A stretch of 64,000 nt of DNA from Streptomyces sp. TRM49041 (GTDB taxonomy: Bacteria > Actinomycetota > Actinomycetes > Streptomycetales > Streptomycetaceae), in NCBI RefSeq assembly GCF_008271805.1, contig NZ_VSRY01000146.1, positions 83,439 to 147,438 of the forward strand, given 5' to 3'. The notes below the pieces were generated by a model. That model was given only the letters and a program-made list of their open reading frames with translations, was not told the DNA's origin and made no database searches. How positions within the stretch are numbered: position 1 is the stretch's first letter; the number at the start of each line of letters is the position of its first letter. The translations under genes and the position numbers were made by a program. This document shows positions 7,988 to 17,046 of this stretch, piece by piece.

Positions 7988-8848
7988 GTGCCACGTCAGT
8001 TCGACGGCAGCCGCGTACGTGCTGTCAGGCGGGGAAAGGACCTCCTTCAGCAGGAATTGGGCGAGATGGTGGGCGTCAGCGCCCCCACGGTCGCTCGATG
8101 GGAGAGCGGCCAGGACTTCCCCAAGGGCGAGAAGCTTCCCCTAATTGCAGCGGCGCTCGGTGAGTCGCTTGATGTTCTTTTCCCCCACGACGGTCCGCCG
8201 GACCTGCAGCTCCTGCGGTGCGACGCTGGCCTCAGCGTTGCGCAGGCCGCCGCGGTCATCGGCGCGAGCCGCGTGCCGGTGAAGAACGCCGAATCGGGCC
8301 GGCGCCGGCTCAGTGATGCTTACGTGCTGCCGCTCGCACAGGCGTACAAGGTGTCCAAAGAGGAATTGCTGGCTGCCCAGGACTGCTCGTTCGGGCTTCA
8401 CCCCGGGGGCTCGCGTGACGAGCAGGCGTCCGCACCTCGCACGGTCGGGGAGAAGATCAACTATCTCCTGCAGCACGGGTACGTTGGTCAGGAAGCGCCC
8501 TCTGATGAGGAAATCGCGCGGCTGGTAAATGAGCATGCGGGCGTGGAGGCCGTCACGGCCGACGACATCGCCGCCCTTCGCACGGGTGCCACAACGGAGG
8601 CTTCCGATGTGGTGCGTGCCGGCCTTGCCCAGGCCCTCCAGGTCGACGCGGCCCTCTTCCAGGACGATGCCGAGGTCAACCCTGCGGCCCGCGAATTCCT
8701 GGAGGCACTCCGCTTCCTCGGCTCGATTCACCGAGGGCAGATCCTCGGCCTGGCTGCCCGCGGCAACAGCGCGGGCCTGTCTGCCGAAATGATGGCCCAT
8801 ATCAACGAGCTCGTCGGAGAGCTGAAGCACAAGCTGCCAGAGGTGTAG
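7988..8848 (+). CDS. XRE-family regulator with two HTH segments
   Basis: 286 aa. The first HTH lies at the N-terminus (QQELGEMVGVSAPTVARWES) and is followed by a second XRE-like unit (GLSVAQAAAVIGASRVPVKN). The C-terminal half is helical with no known domain. The GTG at 7988 is chosen because CAGGAG lies 5 nt upstream and because the first HTH then starts about 10 residues in. The gene is divergent from the mobilization/Rep operon, the classic position of its repressor; that role is inferred. A large hairpin terminator follows. Confidence 0.72.
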   Translation: MPRQFDGSRVRAVRRGKDLLQQELGEMVGVSAPTVARWESGQDFPKGEKLPLIAAALGESLDVLFPHDGPPDLQLLRCDAGLSVAQAAAVIGASRVPVKNAESGRRRLSDAYVLPLAQAYKVSKEELLAAQDCSFGLHPGGSRDEQASAPRTVGEKINYLLQHGYVGQEAPSDEEIARLVNEHAGVEAVTADDIAALRTGATTEASDVVRAGLAQALQVDAALFQDDAEVNPAAREFLEALRFLGSIHRGQILGLAARGNSAGLSAEMMAHINELVGELKHKLPEV

Positions 8849-8997
8849 GACGGGGAGTGACGCCCCCGGCGAACACTCCTCGCGGGCTTGGTGTCTCAGG
8901 CGTTTTCCGCTCGGCCGGCTCGGCGTCGGGTACGGGCCGTTGACCGCGCGCGGACCAGCCCAATGCGAGCTATCTCGCGGCCGCGTCAATGGCCGAC

Positions 8998-9060
8998 AAC
9001 AGCGAAGGGACTACGGCGATGCCCCTTACTGGGGGCAATCGCCGTAGTCCCTTCGCTGTT
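8998..9060. terminator. Long bidirectional hairpin terminator
   Basis: A 23-nt left arm (8998-9020, starting AACAGCGAAGGGACTACGGC) is perfectly complementary to 9038-9060. The stem continues through GCCCC/GGGGGC with one bulge around a 5-nt TTACT loop. It sits between the convergent XRE and HAD genes and would stop transcription from both sides. It is unusually long and regular for a Streptomyces terminator. Confidence 0.85.
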
Positions 9061-9132
9061 CCCGATCCCGGCGCTCCAAATGCTCAGCTCCGACATCGAG
9101 ACCGATCGGACCGCCGAGCGGCCGGCGCCGGG

Positions 9133-9762
9133 CTAAGAGGCAGTGAGGTCCACGCCGAGCAGCTCGGAGAGAGTGGCTACCGTCTTCCGGGGGTCCTGGT
9201 TGTGAACCCCGGCGAGGCCGAGCTGCTCCGCTGCCCGGACATATCCCTCGGTGTCGTCGACGAAGACGCACTCCTCGGCCGGCAGGTCCATGAGCTTGAG
9301 CGTGATCTCGAAGAGCTCGGGGTCAGGCTTGCGCAGCAGGTGCTGCTCGGAGATCACCACGACGTCGTACAGCCGCTCAAGCTCGAAGCCGTCGTACAGG
9401 TCCCAAGGCGTCAAGCCCACGGAGTTGGACAGGATGCCCACCTTGATCCCGGCTCGCCTCGCTGCGGCAGCCGCATTGATCATCAGCGGCTCGGGGCGGA
9501 GGTCGCCGAAGATGCGGCCCATCAGGTTGTCAGCCGGCACGCCCAGCATCTTGCCGGCGAACTCGTTCCACTCGGTCTGGGAGACCGCTCCGCGCTCAAG
9601 ATCACTGGTGATCCGGACGCCCTCCTCATCCTTGTACAGGGCCGTGAGGCAGGCGCCCTGCGGAAGACCCTCACGCTGCTCGAAGGCGAGCACTGCGGGC
9701 AACAGCGGAGTCGTGAGAACGCCTCCGAAATCGAGGATGAGGCCGGTGCGGCGGTTGGACAT
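9133..9762 (-). CDS. HAD-superfamily hydrolase
   Basis: 209 aa, the normal size for a HAD-IA phosphatase. Motif I is DFGGVLTTP (D11), motif II is GILSNSVG, motif III is RKPDP and motif IV is VFVDDTEGY. The acid two residues after the nucleophile is replaced by Gly (DFG instead of DxD), as in some epoxide-hydrolase-N-terminal-like HADs. Phosphatase activity is therefore not certain. It converges on the XRE gene across a terminator. Substrate unknown. Confidence 0.85.
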   Translation of the reverse strand: MSNRRTGLILDFGGVLTTPLLPAVLAFEQREGLPQGACLTALYKDEEGVRITSDLERGAVSQTEWNEFAGKMLGVPADNLMGRIFGDLRPEPLMINAAAAARRAGIKVGILSNSVGLTPWDLYDGFELERLYDVVVISEQHLLRKPDPELFEITLKLMDLPAEECVFVDDTEGYVRAAEQLGLAGVHNQDPRKTVATLSELLGVDLTAS

Positions 9763-10031
9763 GCGAGAACTCCAGATTGCTGAGATTTCGGACGCCCATC
9801 CAGACCGGATAGCGTCACGGCCCGGCTACATGTGGCGACGGGAGTAGCTGTGCGTCGCAGGCCAGGGTGCACTTACGGGGGCGGAGCAAGACCTATCAGT
9901 CCGCATGACCCACGGTACCAGCCCACTTCATGCAGCAGATGGTGCCAAATCTCACTTGCAGTAGCAGCACGCATTCAAGATCGCCATGTCGCCCGGTTAC
10001 ACATGCCGGGCAATGCGTCCGAACCGAGAAA

Positions 10032-11273
10032 TCAGGGCTTTCGACCTGGTTCGGATTCCGCCTCTGTGGAGTGCAGGAGAAGCTCCCGAGCTTGATCTGC
10101 GGTGATATGCGAGTAGGCCGTGCTGACTCGTGCTAGCCACGCCGCTTCACTATCGGTGTCAACGAACGGTTTGGCTCTCAAACTGCCAGCCGCGTGCGGA
10201 TTGGCTGGCACGGTGTCAGCTGCCTGGAGCGCGGCCTTAAGCCAGTACGCTTCCGCAGCCGGCTCAGGATCGGGGAGCGAGGCAGTGATGTCCTCGGCGG
10301 CGAACATCAAGTCTCGTGGAGCGTAATATCGCAGTTTCTCGCAAGCGTCAGCAATATCCTGAGTCCATCGGTCCAGGCGAACATCAATGGGGACGCGGAT
10401 GTGCATGAGTTCCGCGAGGCGCCGTCCTGGTGGATACAGGCTCGTGCCGGGAAAAGCCGTCACCAGGTCAAACCAGAGCGGGTAAGTCCTGTAAAGGGTG
10501 CGCAAGGTCTTCCATCGAGCCGCCGCCGCGCGGGTGGTAGGAATGCTCGCGCCTACGGCCACGATCAGGAAGAGCAGGTTCATCCATATCGATGTTGCGT
10601 CTACAAGGAGATGCACTGTGGAAGGACTTAGAGGGAATGCGACGGTAGCCCAAACGATGGTGATACGGGCCACCGTATGGGTAAGGCCCATCCACATCGA
10701 AATCCCCATCAAGCGCAGCCCAATACGCATGCTTCTGCACTCGGCCTGTCGCGCCGCCCTTGTCCACTGGTAGCCGCAAACCGCGGTCGTGATGAGCGGG
10801 AAGAAGTAGAACACGGTCATGTAGACCGCGACCCCCCATTGCCCAGCGTGGTCGATGAGGAAGTTTTGGCTCGGCGTGTCCCGGTCCACCACGGTAAAAA
10901 ATAGGACCGTGAGCAGAATGACGCCTATCGCCCCCGTTTTATATGACGCGCGGGCGATCCAGCGGGAGACCGCCACGTGCCGGGGGACGACTGTCTCCGA
11001 GCTCTTCCCGTAGCTGGTGGCGACGTAGGTTAGGGACGCGATGATTGCTGCAGTACTGGCGAAGTGCCTGAGTAGGGCGCTCAGGTCCACGATGGGAATG
11101 CGATCCACCGCGTCCATTGCTGCTGGCGTGTAGAGCCACAGAGCTACGGCGAATCCCGCATAGCCGCCCCAGAGCGCGCGGCGGTGAGCATCACCGTACC
11201 GAACTGCAGGGAATCGCCATACGGCGATGACGGTCATCACGGCCGCAGTGAGGTATTTAATGTAGTCGAACAC
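10032..11273 (-). CDS. Seven-TM membrane protein (MAB_1171c-like)
   Basis: 413 aa. Seven hydrophobic segments fill residues 1-255 (for example AVYMTVFYFFPLITTAVCGY). A cytoplasmic C-terminal domain follows with RTLYRTYPLWFDLVTAFP and RRLAELMHIRVPIDVRLDRW. This layout matches the actinobacterial MAB_1171c family of putative transporters. These are often encoded beside XRE or ImmA/IrrE proteins, as here: the metallopeptidase gene lies 146 bp upstream on the same strand. No transport activity is established for the family as far as I know. Start is GTG at 11273. Confidence 0.7.
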   Translation of the reverse strand: MFDYIKYLTAAVMTVIAVWRFPAVRYGDAHRRALWGGYAGFAVALWLYTPAAMDAVDRIPIVDLSALLRHFASTAAIIASLTYVATSYGKSSETVVPRHVAVSRWIARASYKTGAIGVILLTVLFFTVVDRDTPSQNFLIDHAGQWGVAVYMTVFYFFPLITTAVCGYQWTRAARQAECRSMRIGLRLMGISMWMGLTHTVARITIVWATVAFPLSPSTVHLLVDATSIWMNLLFLIVAVGASIPTTRAAAARWKTLRTLYRTYPLWFDLVTAFPGTSLYPPGRRLAELMHIRVPIDVRLDRWTQDIADACEKLRYYAPRDLMFAAEDITASLPDPEPAAEAYWLKAALQAADTVPANPHAAGSLRAKPFVDTDSEAAWLARVSTAYSHITADQARELLLHSTEAESEPGRKP

Positions 11274-11419
11274 GGATCCAGTGGGTATTTACGCCGGCTG
11301 CGCGTTTGCCGAACCGGAAATTCGGCTGACCGCAGTATTGATTGCCAGGTGGGCTGCTCTATGTGGCGGAAGTCGTAGTGCCGGGAACCGTGCCTCGGCG
11401 GTCGCCAGTCGGATCGCGA

Positions 11420-11977
11420 TTAGATTCGGCGCCGCGGTGGGGCGGCGACTGGGTGAGAAAGTGAATGCTCCAGGAGGCTGACCATGTCATCTCCCGTAAA
11501 CGACTGACGGCGTGCTAGCCGCTTTATCAAAGAGGCTGAAAGCTCGGCCTGCTTTTCCTCGGGGCTGCCAAAATTCACGCGCCCTTGGACGAGGGTCGAC
11601 GGGAAACGCCGAAGGACTTCCTGGCGAATGCGCTCAGGGACGTACTGCTCGATCTCGGCATCCGTCAGGGACGTCCCGTGGTTCATCCATTCGTGCGCGA
11701 GCTCATGGAGGATTATGTGCTCGGTCTGATTGCGAGTTGAACGGCGGCGATAGAGGATGATCGTGAACTCCGGCGCTTTGACCCGCAGACCGCATGCTGT
11801 GCCCAGGCCACCGTCGGGATCGTCCAGTGGCACTAGCCGAATCTGGCGACCCAACGCGCCCTCCATATTCCGCACCAGCGCCTCGACGCTGAAGGGAGCG
11901 GGGATAGGGAGATTGGCGAGCAGTCTCTCGCATTCCTTCACGAGTGCGCGCCGTGAACGGTCTCTACGCCAACGCAT
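11420..11977 (-). CDS. ImmA/IrrE-family metallopeptidase
   Basis: 185 aa. It contains the zinc protease motif HELAH (in IILHELAHEWMNHG), preceded by a beta-rich segment (FTIILYRRRSTRNQTEHIIL), as in ImmA/IrrE proteins that cleave partner repressors. The ATG at 11977 has GGAG 5 nt upstream; an in-frame ATG at 12022 is possible. It probably forms an operon with the following 7-TM protein gene. No cognate XRE repressor is adjacent, which is unusual: the nearest is at 7988-8848. Confidence 0.8.
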   Translation of the reverse strand: MRWRRDRSRRALVKECERLLANLPIPAPFSVEALVRNMEGALGRQIRLVPLDDPDGGLGTACGLRVKAPEFTIILYRRRSTRNQTEHIILHELAHEWMNHGTSLTDAEIEQYVPERIRQEVLRRFPSTLVQGRVNFGSPEEKQAELSASLIKRLARRQSFTGDDMVSLLEHSLSHPVAAPPRRRI

Positions 11978-12622
11978 GGTCGCTCCACTGAGGTGTTCGC
12001 TGTCAGCCCCATCCCGATACATACGCGGGGTGCCAGTAGCCAGGAGCTTGTGCTTGAGGCATGCGGTGGTAGGCCGACACGCCCTGGCCACAGATCGTAC
12101 AAGGAGGAAAGCATGATCCATGCAGATGGGCGTGTTGTGAAGGTCACCCGGGTGTTATTGTCTCAGAATCTGGATTCCAAGATCGCAATTGGTGGCGATG
12201 CCTTAATGGATCTTTGAATGCTGCTGAGGTGAGATCGGTCCGCCTGTGCCTACGAGGTTCGCTCCGGTCGGGGCGGGGTCGCCTTTAGAGGCGCAGAGGG
12301 AAGGGCGGCGTCGCACGGTCACTTTCTCTCGCACGGTGCACAGCGGCCCTTCATTACCGCCCCCGTCCATGGTGGTCAGCCGCCGGACGGGGCAACACCA
12401 CAGCACCTCAGCGGACAAGAGGAGGCTGGGCGCCCTGGAGCCGGAGACCGTCCTCGTCGAGCGCGGCCATCGCTTGCTCGTGCCACCCGGTTTGCACGGC
12501 GATGACGATGGGTGGACGTCCTTACCGAGGATGAGACGGACGACGAGTACGAGTGGACGCGGTGAACAGGCCGGACGCCCGGAAGGGGCCGTCGCGCGCC
12601 CCTCTGGGTGGCCGGAGCCTGA
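11978..12622. other. 645-bp region without an intact gene
   Basis: No intact gene is supported. It must hold the promoter of the ImmA/IrrE gene (minus strand). A short acidic reading at 12512-12565 (+), ending DDEYEWTR then TGA, looks like the tail of a lost gene. The surrounding readings are Arg/Pro-rich shadows. Base composition is less regular than in flanking genes, consistent with decayed sequence. Confidence 0.5.
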
Positions 12623-13138
12623 TCAGCGGGCGGGGGTGTACACCGCGTCCACGTCGCCGGTGTACACAAGGGCTGCTTCGTCGTCGGCCGGGGGTTCGAA
12701 GCGTGCGAAGAAGTCCTCCAGCGCCTGGGGACTGACGGTGAGCGCGTTGGCGTCATCCCGCTGGGTGCGCGCCTCCAGGCGCCGCAGCAGTTCGGCCTTG
12801 GTGACGGGCAGGTAAACCAGCAGCGGGCGCCCGCCCGCGGCCGACACAGTCTTCCTCCGCTCCTCACGGTTGGAGCGCAGCCACAGGCCGTGGTCCAGGA
12901 CCACGTTGCGGCCGGCGGCCAGGTGCTTGATGAGCTGGCCGCGTACGGCGTCGACGACGGGGCGTTCGCGCTCGAAGTACTCGTGCTCGGGGTAGTCGAC
13001 GCCGTACCGGCCGTGCAGCCGGTGGACCTCCTCGTCGACGGACAGGCGGACGAAGCCGCGCCCGGCGAGGGCCTGGGCGAGCACGGTCTTGCCAGAGCCT
13101 GTGATCCCGACCAGCAGTACGGCCAGCGGACCGCTCAC
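12623..13138 (-). CDS. P-loop ATPase / small-molecule kinase-like protein
   Basis: 171 aa. Walker A is GITGSGKT (residues 11-18), followed by the acidic SVDEEVHRL and a lid-like Arg-rich region, giving the look of a zeta-toxin/gluconate-kinase-type P-loop kinase. AVLLVGITGSGKTVLAQAL is highly typical. The substrate cannot be read from sequence. It stands alone between decayed regions and may be part of an older transferred segment. Confidence 0.75.
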   Translation of the reverse strand: MSGPLAVLLVGITGSGKTVLAQALAGRGFVRLSVDEEVHRLHGRYGVDYPEHEYFERERPVVDAVRGQLIKHLAAGRNVVLDHGLWLRSNREERRKTVSAAGGRPLLVYLPVTKAELLRRLEARTQRDDANALTVSPQALEDFFARFEPPADDEAALVYTGDVDAVYTPAR

Positions 13139-13198
13139 GTCTTCCTCGCTCCTTCATCGACGGCGCGTACGGGGCTCATTCTCGCTGATCCGGCCCGG

Positions 13199-13545
13199 CT
13201 AGCAGCGGGAATCGGCCCAGGTCGGCGGGCGCCAGTGGGCGGCGATCGTGCGCGCCTCGGCGGCCCAACCGGCGGGCAGGCGGTCCAGGGCGACGCGGCG
13301 GAAGGCCAGGCGCGGGTCGGCGACGTCGATGCGCCCGCGGTGCCGGCCGACATGTTCCAGCAGGCGGGATGCCTCATCCCTCACGGCAGGTGTGTGCTCG
13401 GCCCACTGGCCGGTGGAGAACCGTTCCACCCGGCGCTTCAGATCGTCCAGGACGCCCGAACGCCACTTGAAGTGGTGCACACACGCCAGCGCGGCTGGGT
13501 CGGGCTTGTGCCCGGGGGCCCGGTGGTTGCCGGAGGCCACAGCGG
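13199..13545 (-). pseudogene. Glycosyltransferase C-terminal fragment
   Basis: About 110 codons ending at 13199 resemble the C-terminus of Streptomyces family-2 glycosyltransferases. Visible pieces are HKPDPAALACVHHFKWRSGV, then a helical tail with PAVRDEASRLLEHV. The sequence upstream of about 13545 on this strand loses all likeness and meets the unrelated fragment on the other strand. The N-terminal catalytic region (DxD) is absent, so this is a remnant. Family assignment is from memory of the HHFKW tail and is moderate. Confidence 0.5.
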
Positions 13546-13608
13546 TCCCGGACGCACGAGGACGGTCTTCCTGGGGTCGCCGTGCAGGAAGCGGTGGGTG
13601 AGGTGTCC

Positions 13609-14052
13609 ACAGGCCCGTCTTGAGTACGACGGGACCAGCTACCGGCTGACCATGCGGCGCCGGTTGCGGAACACCGGCAGCGAGCCGGTCACCCGCTACT
13701 TGATCCGGATCTCGGTGGACCGCTATCCCGGCGAGCCGGAACGCTCCAACGCCCACTACCGCGAACACCCGCTGACCTGGGAGGAATTGGCGCTGACCGC
13801 CACCTGCCGGGGGGAGGCGATGCGGTGGGAGGCAAAGCACGACCGGGACGCGTTCAAGGAGATCTGGCTGCTGTTCGACAACGACCAGGGCCGCTTCCCC
13901 CTCTACCCGGGTGAGTCGGTGTGGATTCAGTACGCCTACAGCGTCGGCGACGACAAGTGGGGCCGCTGGTTCCAGCGCGCCGTACGCCTGCCGACCGAAC
14001 ACCTCGAAGTACAGCTCGCCTTCCCCGCCCACCTGGACCCGGTGGTGTGGGG
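13609..14052 (+). pseudogene. Fragment of an XRE-type Streptomyces regulator (C-terminal effector domain)
   Basis: From about 13609 the plus strand reads ARLEYDGTSYRLTMRRRLRN, then YLIRISVDRYPGEPERSNAH, and ends near DPVVWG. This is the conserved middle of a large Streptomyces XRE-domain protein family. The N-terminal HTH and the normal C-terminus are missing, and the likeness stops abruptly on both sides. Some 150 codons remain open, so decay is recent or the fragment came from a recombination event. Confidence 0.6.
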
Positions 14053-14218
14053 CCCCTTCCGATGGCTCGCCCAGAGCTGCAAGTGGTGTATTCGGCCAGC
14101 GTGGACAGAAGCTGGCCTGATCAAACGCCCGGCGGGGCTGGAGGGCCGGAACGCTCGAGGCGCGTTGCTAGGGTTCGGACCTGACCGGATCATGGCAAGG
14201 ACGAGGGGGCGGCGGATC

Positions 14219-15640
14219 ATGCGAGCGCGTACGGCGGTGGCCGGGGCACTGGTGCTGACGGTGTTGACTGGCTGTTCGGGCTCCGCTTCGGACTCCGGCT
14301 CGTCCAAGCACCCCGGTCCGGGCCCGCTTGATCGCTCCGAGCCGCTCGTCAAGCTGAGCGTACCGGCGGCCTACGACGCGGCGAAGGGCTGGGACGAGAA
14401 GCTGTCGTGGGTGCCGGAGTCGGTGACGACCCTGCCGGTGACGACAGTTCCGGGCACGCAGACGGTCGCGGTGATGCAGGTGGCCTCCAACGGCTACACG
14501 GTCACCGCGCGGTCGGGCAACAGCGGCAAGGTCGCCTGGAGGTCGGCGCCGTGGAACCCGCCCACACCCGTCGAGGGCGCCGAGGGCGATGACGCCGCCG
14601 GCGAAGCCGCCGAGATCCCCGACGTGATGGGCTTCGAGCAGGACGGCCAGCGCTACGTCGTCGCGTACGCCCACGGCATGCGAGGCAAGGACGAACTCCA
14701 CCAGGGCGTCGAGGTGGTACGCCTGGCCCTCTACCCGGCCGGCGCTTCCGGGTCCGCGGTCAAGCCGGTGCGGGAGATCGACGTCCCCGTCTCCGCGGAC
14801 CCCGGCGAGATCCGCGTGCAGACATCCGGCGGCAGGCTGCTCGTGGCCTGGGGAGAGGACGGTGCGTTCCCGCGCTCGTCGGCCGCGGTGGATGTCGCCA
14901 CGGGCAAGACGACTGCCTACGAGGACGCCAACAAGCTCCTGCCGCAGTGCGAGCAGGCGGTCGCCTGCAACAGCAGCCGCGTCATTGCCGCCACGTCCGA
15001 CGGTCCGCTGGTCGGCATGGGCGGCGGAGGCTTCGGCATCCCCGGCCAGTGGTTCAGCGACTCCATCCGGCCCAAGCAGGTCGACGCCACCACCGGCATC
15101 CTCGACTCCTGGAACGGCACCGTCTACGCAGCCGCAAGAGGACATCTCCTGGCCGGCTGGAACACCGGCGGGAAGTATGGCCGTGACGACAACGCCGTGT
15201 GGTCCGTGCACGATCTGCGCACCGGCACACTCACAGCCCAAGTCGTCTGCGATTACGAGATCCCCGACGAGACCAGCTCCAATCGCGACTTCCCCGTCAT
15301 CGCCTCACCCGACGGACGCTACTTGGCCGCCGGACCGCTCGCGTTCGACCTGCAGACCAAGCGGGGCATGTGCCTGGAGGGAGACGGGAACCGCAAGACC
15401 ATCGTCCTGGCCTCCATCCGCGACGACGGCACCGCGTACGGCGCAGTCCGCGACGACTCGATCGGCAGCGACACCGAACCGGTCCCGGCCCAGCTCAACC
15501 TCCGGACCGTCACCGGGGACCCGAAGGTTCTCAGCGTCGGCACGGAAATCCCCTACCTGACCACACCGGACGGTTCCGGCCTCTTCATCACCCGCAACGC
15601 GGACAAGGACATCATCGTCTCTATGCGCGCCGGCCGCTGA
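14219..15640 (+). CDS. Secreted lipoprotein, beta-propeller-like
   Basis: 473 aa. The N-terminus MRARTAVAGALVLTVLTGCS is a lipoprotein signal peptide with lipobox LTGC, so the protein is expected to be tethered outside the membrane. The mature part repeats short beta motifs (for example VAWGEDGAFPRSSAAVDVAT and VVRLALYPAGASG) suggestive of a WD40/PQQ-like propeller. No catalytic residues are recognised. An in-frame ATG at 14192 is possible, but the 14219 start places the signal peptide correctly. Its 3' end overlaps the truncated exonuclease gene on the other strand by 20 bp. Confidence 0.75.
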   Translation: MRARTAVAGALVLTVLTGCSGSASDSGSSKHPGPGPLDRSEPLVKLSVPAAYDAAKGWDEKLSWVPESVTTLPVTTVPGTQTVAVMQVASNGYTVTARSGNSGKVAWRSAPWNPPTPVEGAEGDDAAGEAAEIPDVMGFEQDGQRYVVAYAHGMRGKDELHQGVEVVRLALYPAGASGSAVKPVREIDVPVSADPGEIRVQTSGGRLLVAWGEDGAFPRSSAAVDVATGKTTAYEDANKLLPQCEQAVACNSSRVIAATSDGPLVGMGGGGFGIPGQWFSDSIRPKQVDATTGILDSWNGTVYAAARGHLLAGWNTGGKYGRDDNAVWSVHDLRTGTLTAQVVCDYEIPDETSSNRDFPVIASPDGRYLAAGPLAFDLQTKRGMCLEGDGNRKTIVLASIRDDGTAYGAVRDDSIGSDTEPVPAQLNLRTVTGDPKVLSVGTEIPYLTTPDGSGLFITRNADKDIIVSMRAGR

Positions 15641-16004
15641 CCGGCTGGACGGGCGTGGCACGGTGACGAGTAGGACAATATCGCGCCGCATCCCACTGTT
15701 CGGCCACGCCCCGGGATGCAGCGCCGCTACCGATCTCCTTGGATGCGACGACCTCGCGGGCGCGGCTGGATTTGCACACCCGGGCGGGCGGCCGGATCAG
15801 GGACTGGAACGCAATGCCACTGCGCACCGGACCGCGCCCGGGCTCCTGCTGGACACCCAGCGCCGCGACTTCGATCGGCTCCGGAGAGAACCCCTTGGGG
15901 GTAGTGCCCTCGAAGTCGATGACCACGAACGGGGTCTCCCGGAACGCTGGGCAGTTGGGAAGCCCATTCTGGTTCTTGGAAGCGTTCGCCACGGACACTC
16001 TCAC
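15621..16004 (-). pseudogene. Truncated DEDD-type 3'-5' exonuclease
   Basis: 127 codons from a GTG at 16004, which overlaps the stop of the upstream kinase gene by 4 bp (GTGA). Residues about 25-75 (FVVIDFEGTTPKGFSPEPIE, then FQSLIRPP) match the start of DnaQ-like exonucleases, with D-x-E of motif I. After the RPPA segment the likeness ends, and motifs II and III are missing. The product would be inactive. The coupling to the kinase operon suggests that an intact exonuclease once stood here. Confidence 0.6.
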
Positions 16005-17041
16005 CACCCCTGCCCGATCGTTCTGAGAGCCGTCTCGAGGTCGTCGAGGTTGTTGAGGAGACGGCGGATGGTGACCTGGCGCTCGGCCCAGTACCGCTGC
16101 AGGTCGGCTTCTGCTTCGGCGGGAAGTCCGTACTCGGCGGTGGTGGCGCCGTAGAGGCTGAACAGCATGTACAGCAGCGCGATGCGGGCGCTGGCCCGTA
16201 GGTCGGCGAGTGGCAGGTCGGGGTTCTCCACGCGGTATGCCTCGATCATGCGCAGGGCGCACAGCATCCAGGACGGGCTGTTCGCCACGGTCCGCGGGTC
16301 GAAGGCGGCCCGTCCCAGCTCCCAGGCCAGCAGGCAGGTTTCCCCCTGAAAGTCCAGGATCGCAGTGACCACATCTTCCTGGGTCAGGAGGTTGGTGCGG
16401 GTGAAGTCGGCGTGCGTGGCCTGGGCCACCAGGGTGTCGGGGAGTCCGGCCCGCAGCCGGGCCGTGTGAGTGCGAAGGTCGTCATGGCGCTGCGCGAGCT
16501 CGACCTGAAGCTGATCGAGGCGGGGGTCGTGCTGTGCGGCCGCACGGGCGAGCACGGTTTCGGCCGCGGCAGCGACCGTTTCGACATCCGCAGTGCGCCA
16601 CCGGGTCTGGCGGACGCGTGCGGGCGGCGTGTAGGAGGCCAGGGCGCGGTGCATGCGGCCGAGCATCAAGCCGATGTGCTGGGCACGGGGCACGGTCAAC
16701 GGCACGGTCGCGACCCGTCCAGGTGCCTCGTCGGTCACCACCCAGGCCACATCCTCGAACCGAGTGAGGACGCCCCCGTCTCGGTTGGGCCAGAGCCGGG
16801 GTACGGGCACTTGGGCGGCGCGGCAGAACTCCGACATGTCCCAAGCCGCCTGGGCGTGCTCCAGGTCCGCGGCGGCTTGGTACTGCTTGACGAAGACACG
16901 GCGCCCATCGGTCAGGGCCACACGCCTGTTGATGGTCTCGGTACCCATCGGTACCAGCGTGGCCTCGGCAATGTCGACGCCGTAGCGGTCGGAGAGCACC
17001 TTGGCCAGGATCTCGTCGCCGAGCGCGGCTTCCTCCTGCAT
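16001..17041 (-). CDS. APH-fold phosphotransferase (first of a pair)
   Basis: 346 aa from the ATG at 17041 (GTG at 17053 would overlap the neighbour's stop). The kinase fold of the aminoglycoside phosphotransferase/choline kinase group is shown by RRVFVKQYQAAADLEHAQAA (Lys region), the catalytic loop HADFTRTNLL and the metal-binding AILDFQGE. The Brenner-type loop reads HxDxxxxN, as required. The substrate is unknown. Tandem APH genes of this kind in Streptomyces are often unrelated to antibiotic resistance. It follows the second APH gene by 5 bp. Confidence 0.78.
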   Translation of the reverse strand: MQEEAALGDEILAKVLSDRYGVDIAEATLVPMGTETINRRVALTDGRRVFVKQYQAAADLEHAQAAWDMSEFCRAAQVPVPRLWPNRDGGVLTRFEDVAWVVTDEAPGRVATVPLTVPRAQHIGLMLGRMHRALASYTPPARVRQTRWRTADVETVAAAAETVLARAAAQHDPRLDQLQVELAQRHDDLRTHTARLRAGLPDTLVAQATHADFTRTNLLTQEDVVTAILDFQGETCLLAWELGRAAFDPRTVANSPSWMLCALRMIEAYRVENPDLPLADLRASARIALLYMLFSLYGATTAEYGLPAEAEADLQRYWAERQVTIRRLLNNLDDLETALRTIGQGW

Positions 17042-17046
17042 GTCGG

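Noticed and set aside
12246..12815. Plus-strand reading before the kinase gene
   Set aside because: Overlaps the P-loop kinase gene on the opposite strand and has shadow composition.
13199..14032. Single 277-residue minus-strand gene
   Set aside because: Only the final 110 residues have family likeness; the rest is the shadow of the XRE fragment on the plus strand.
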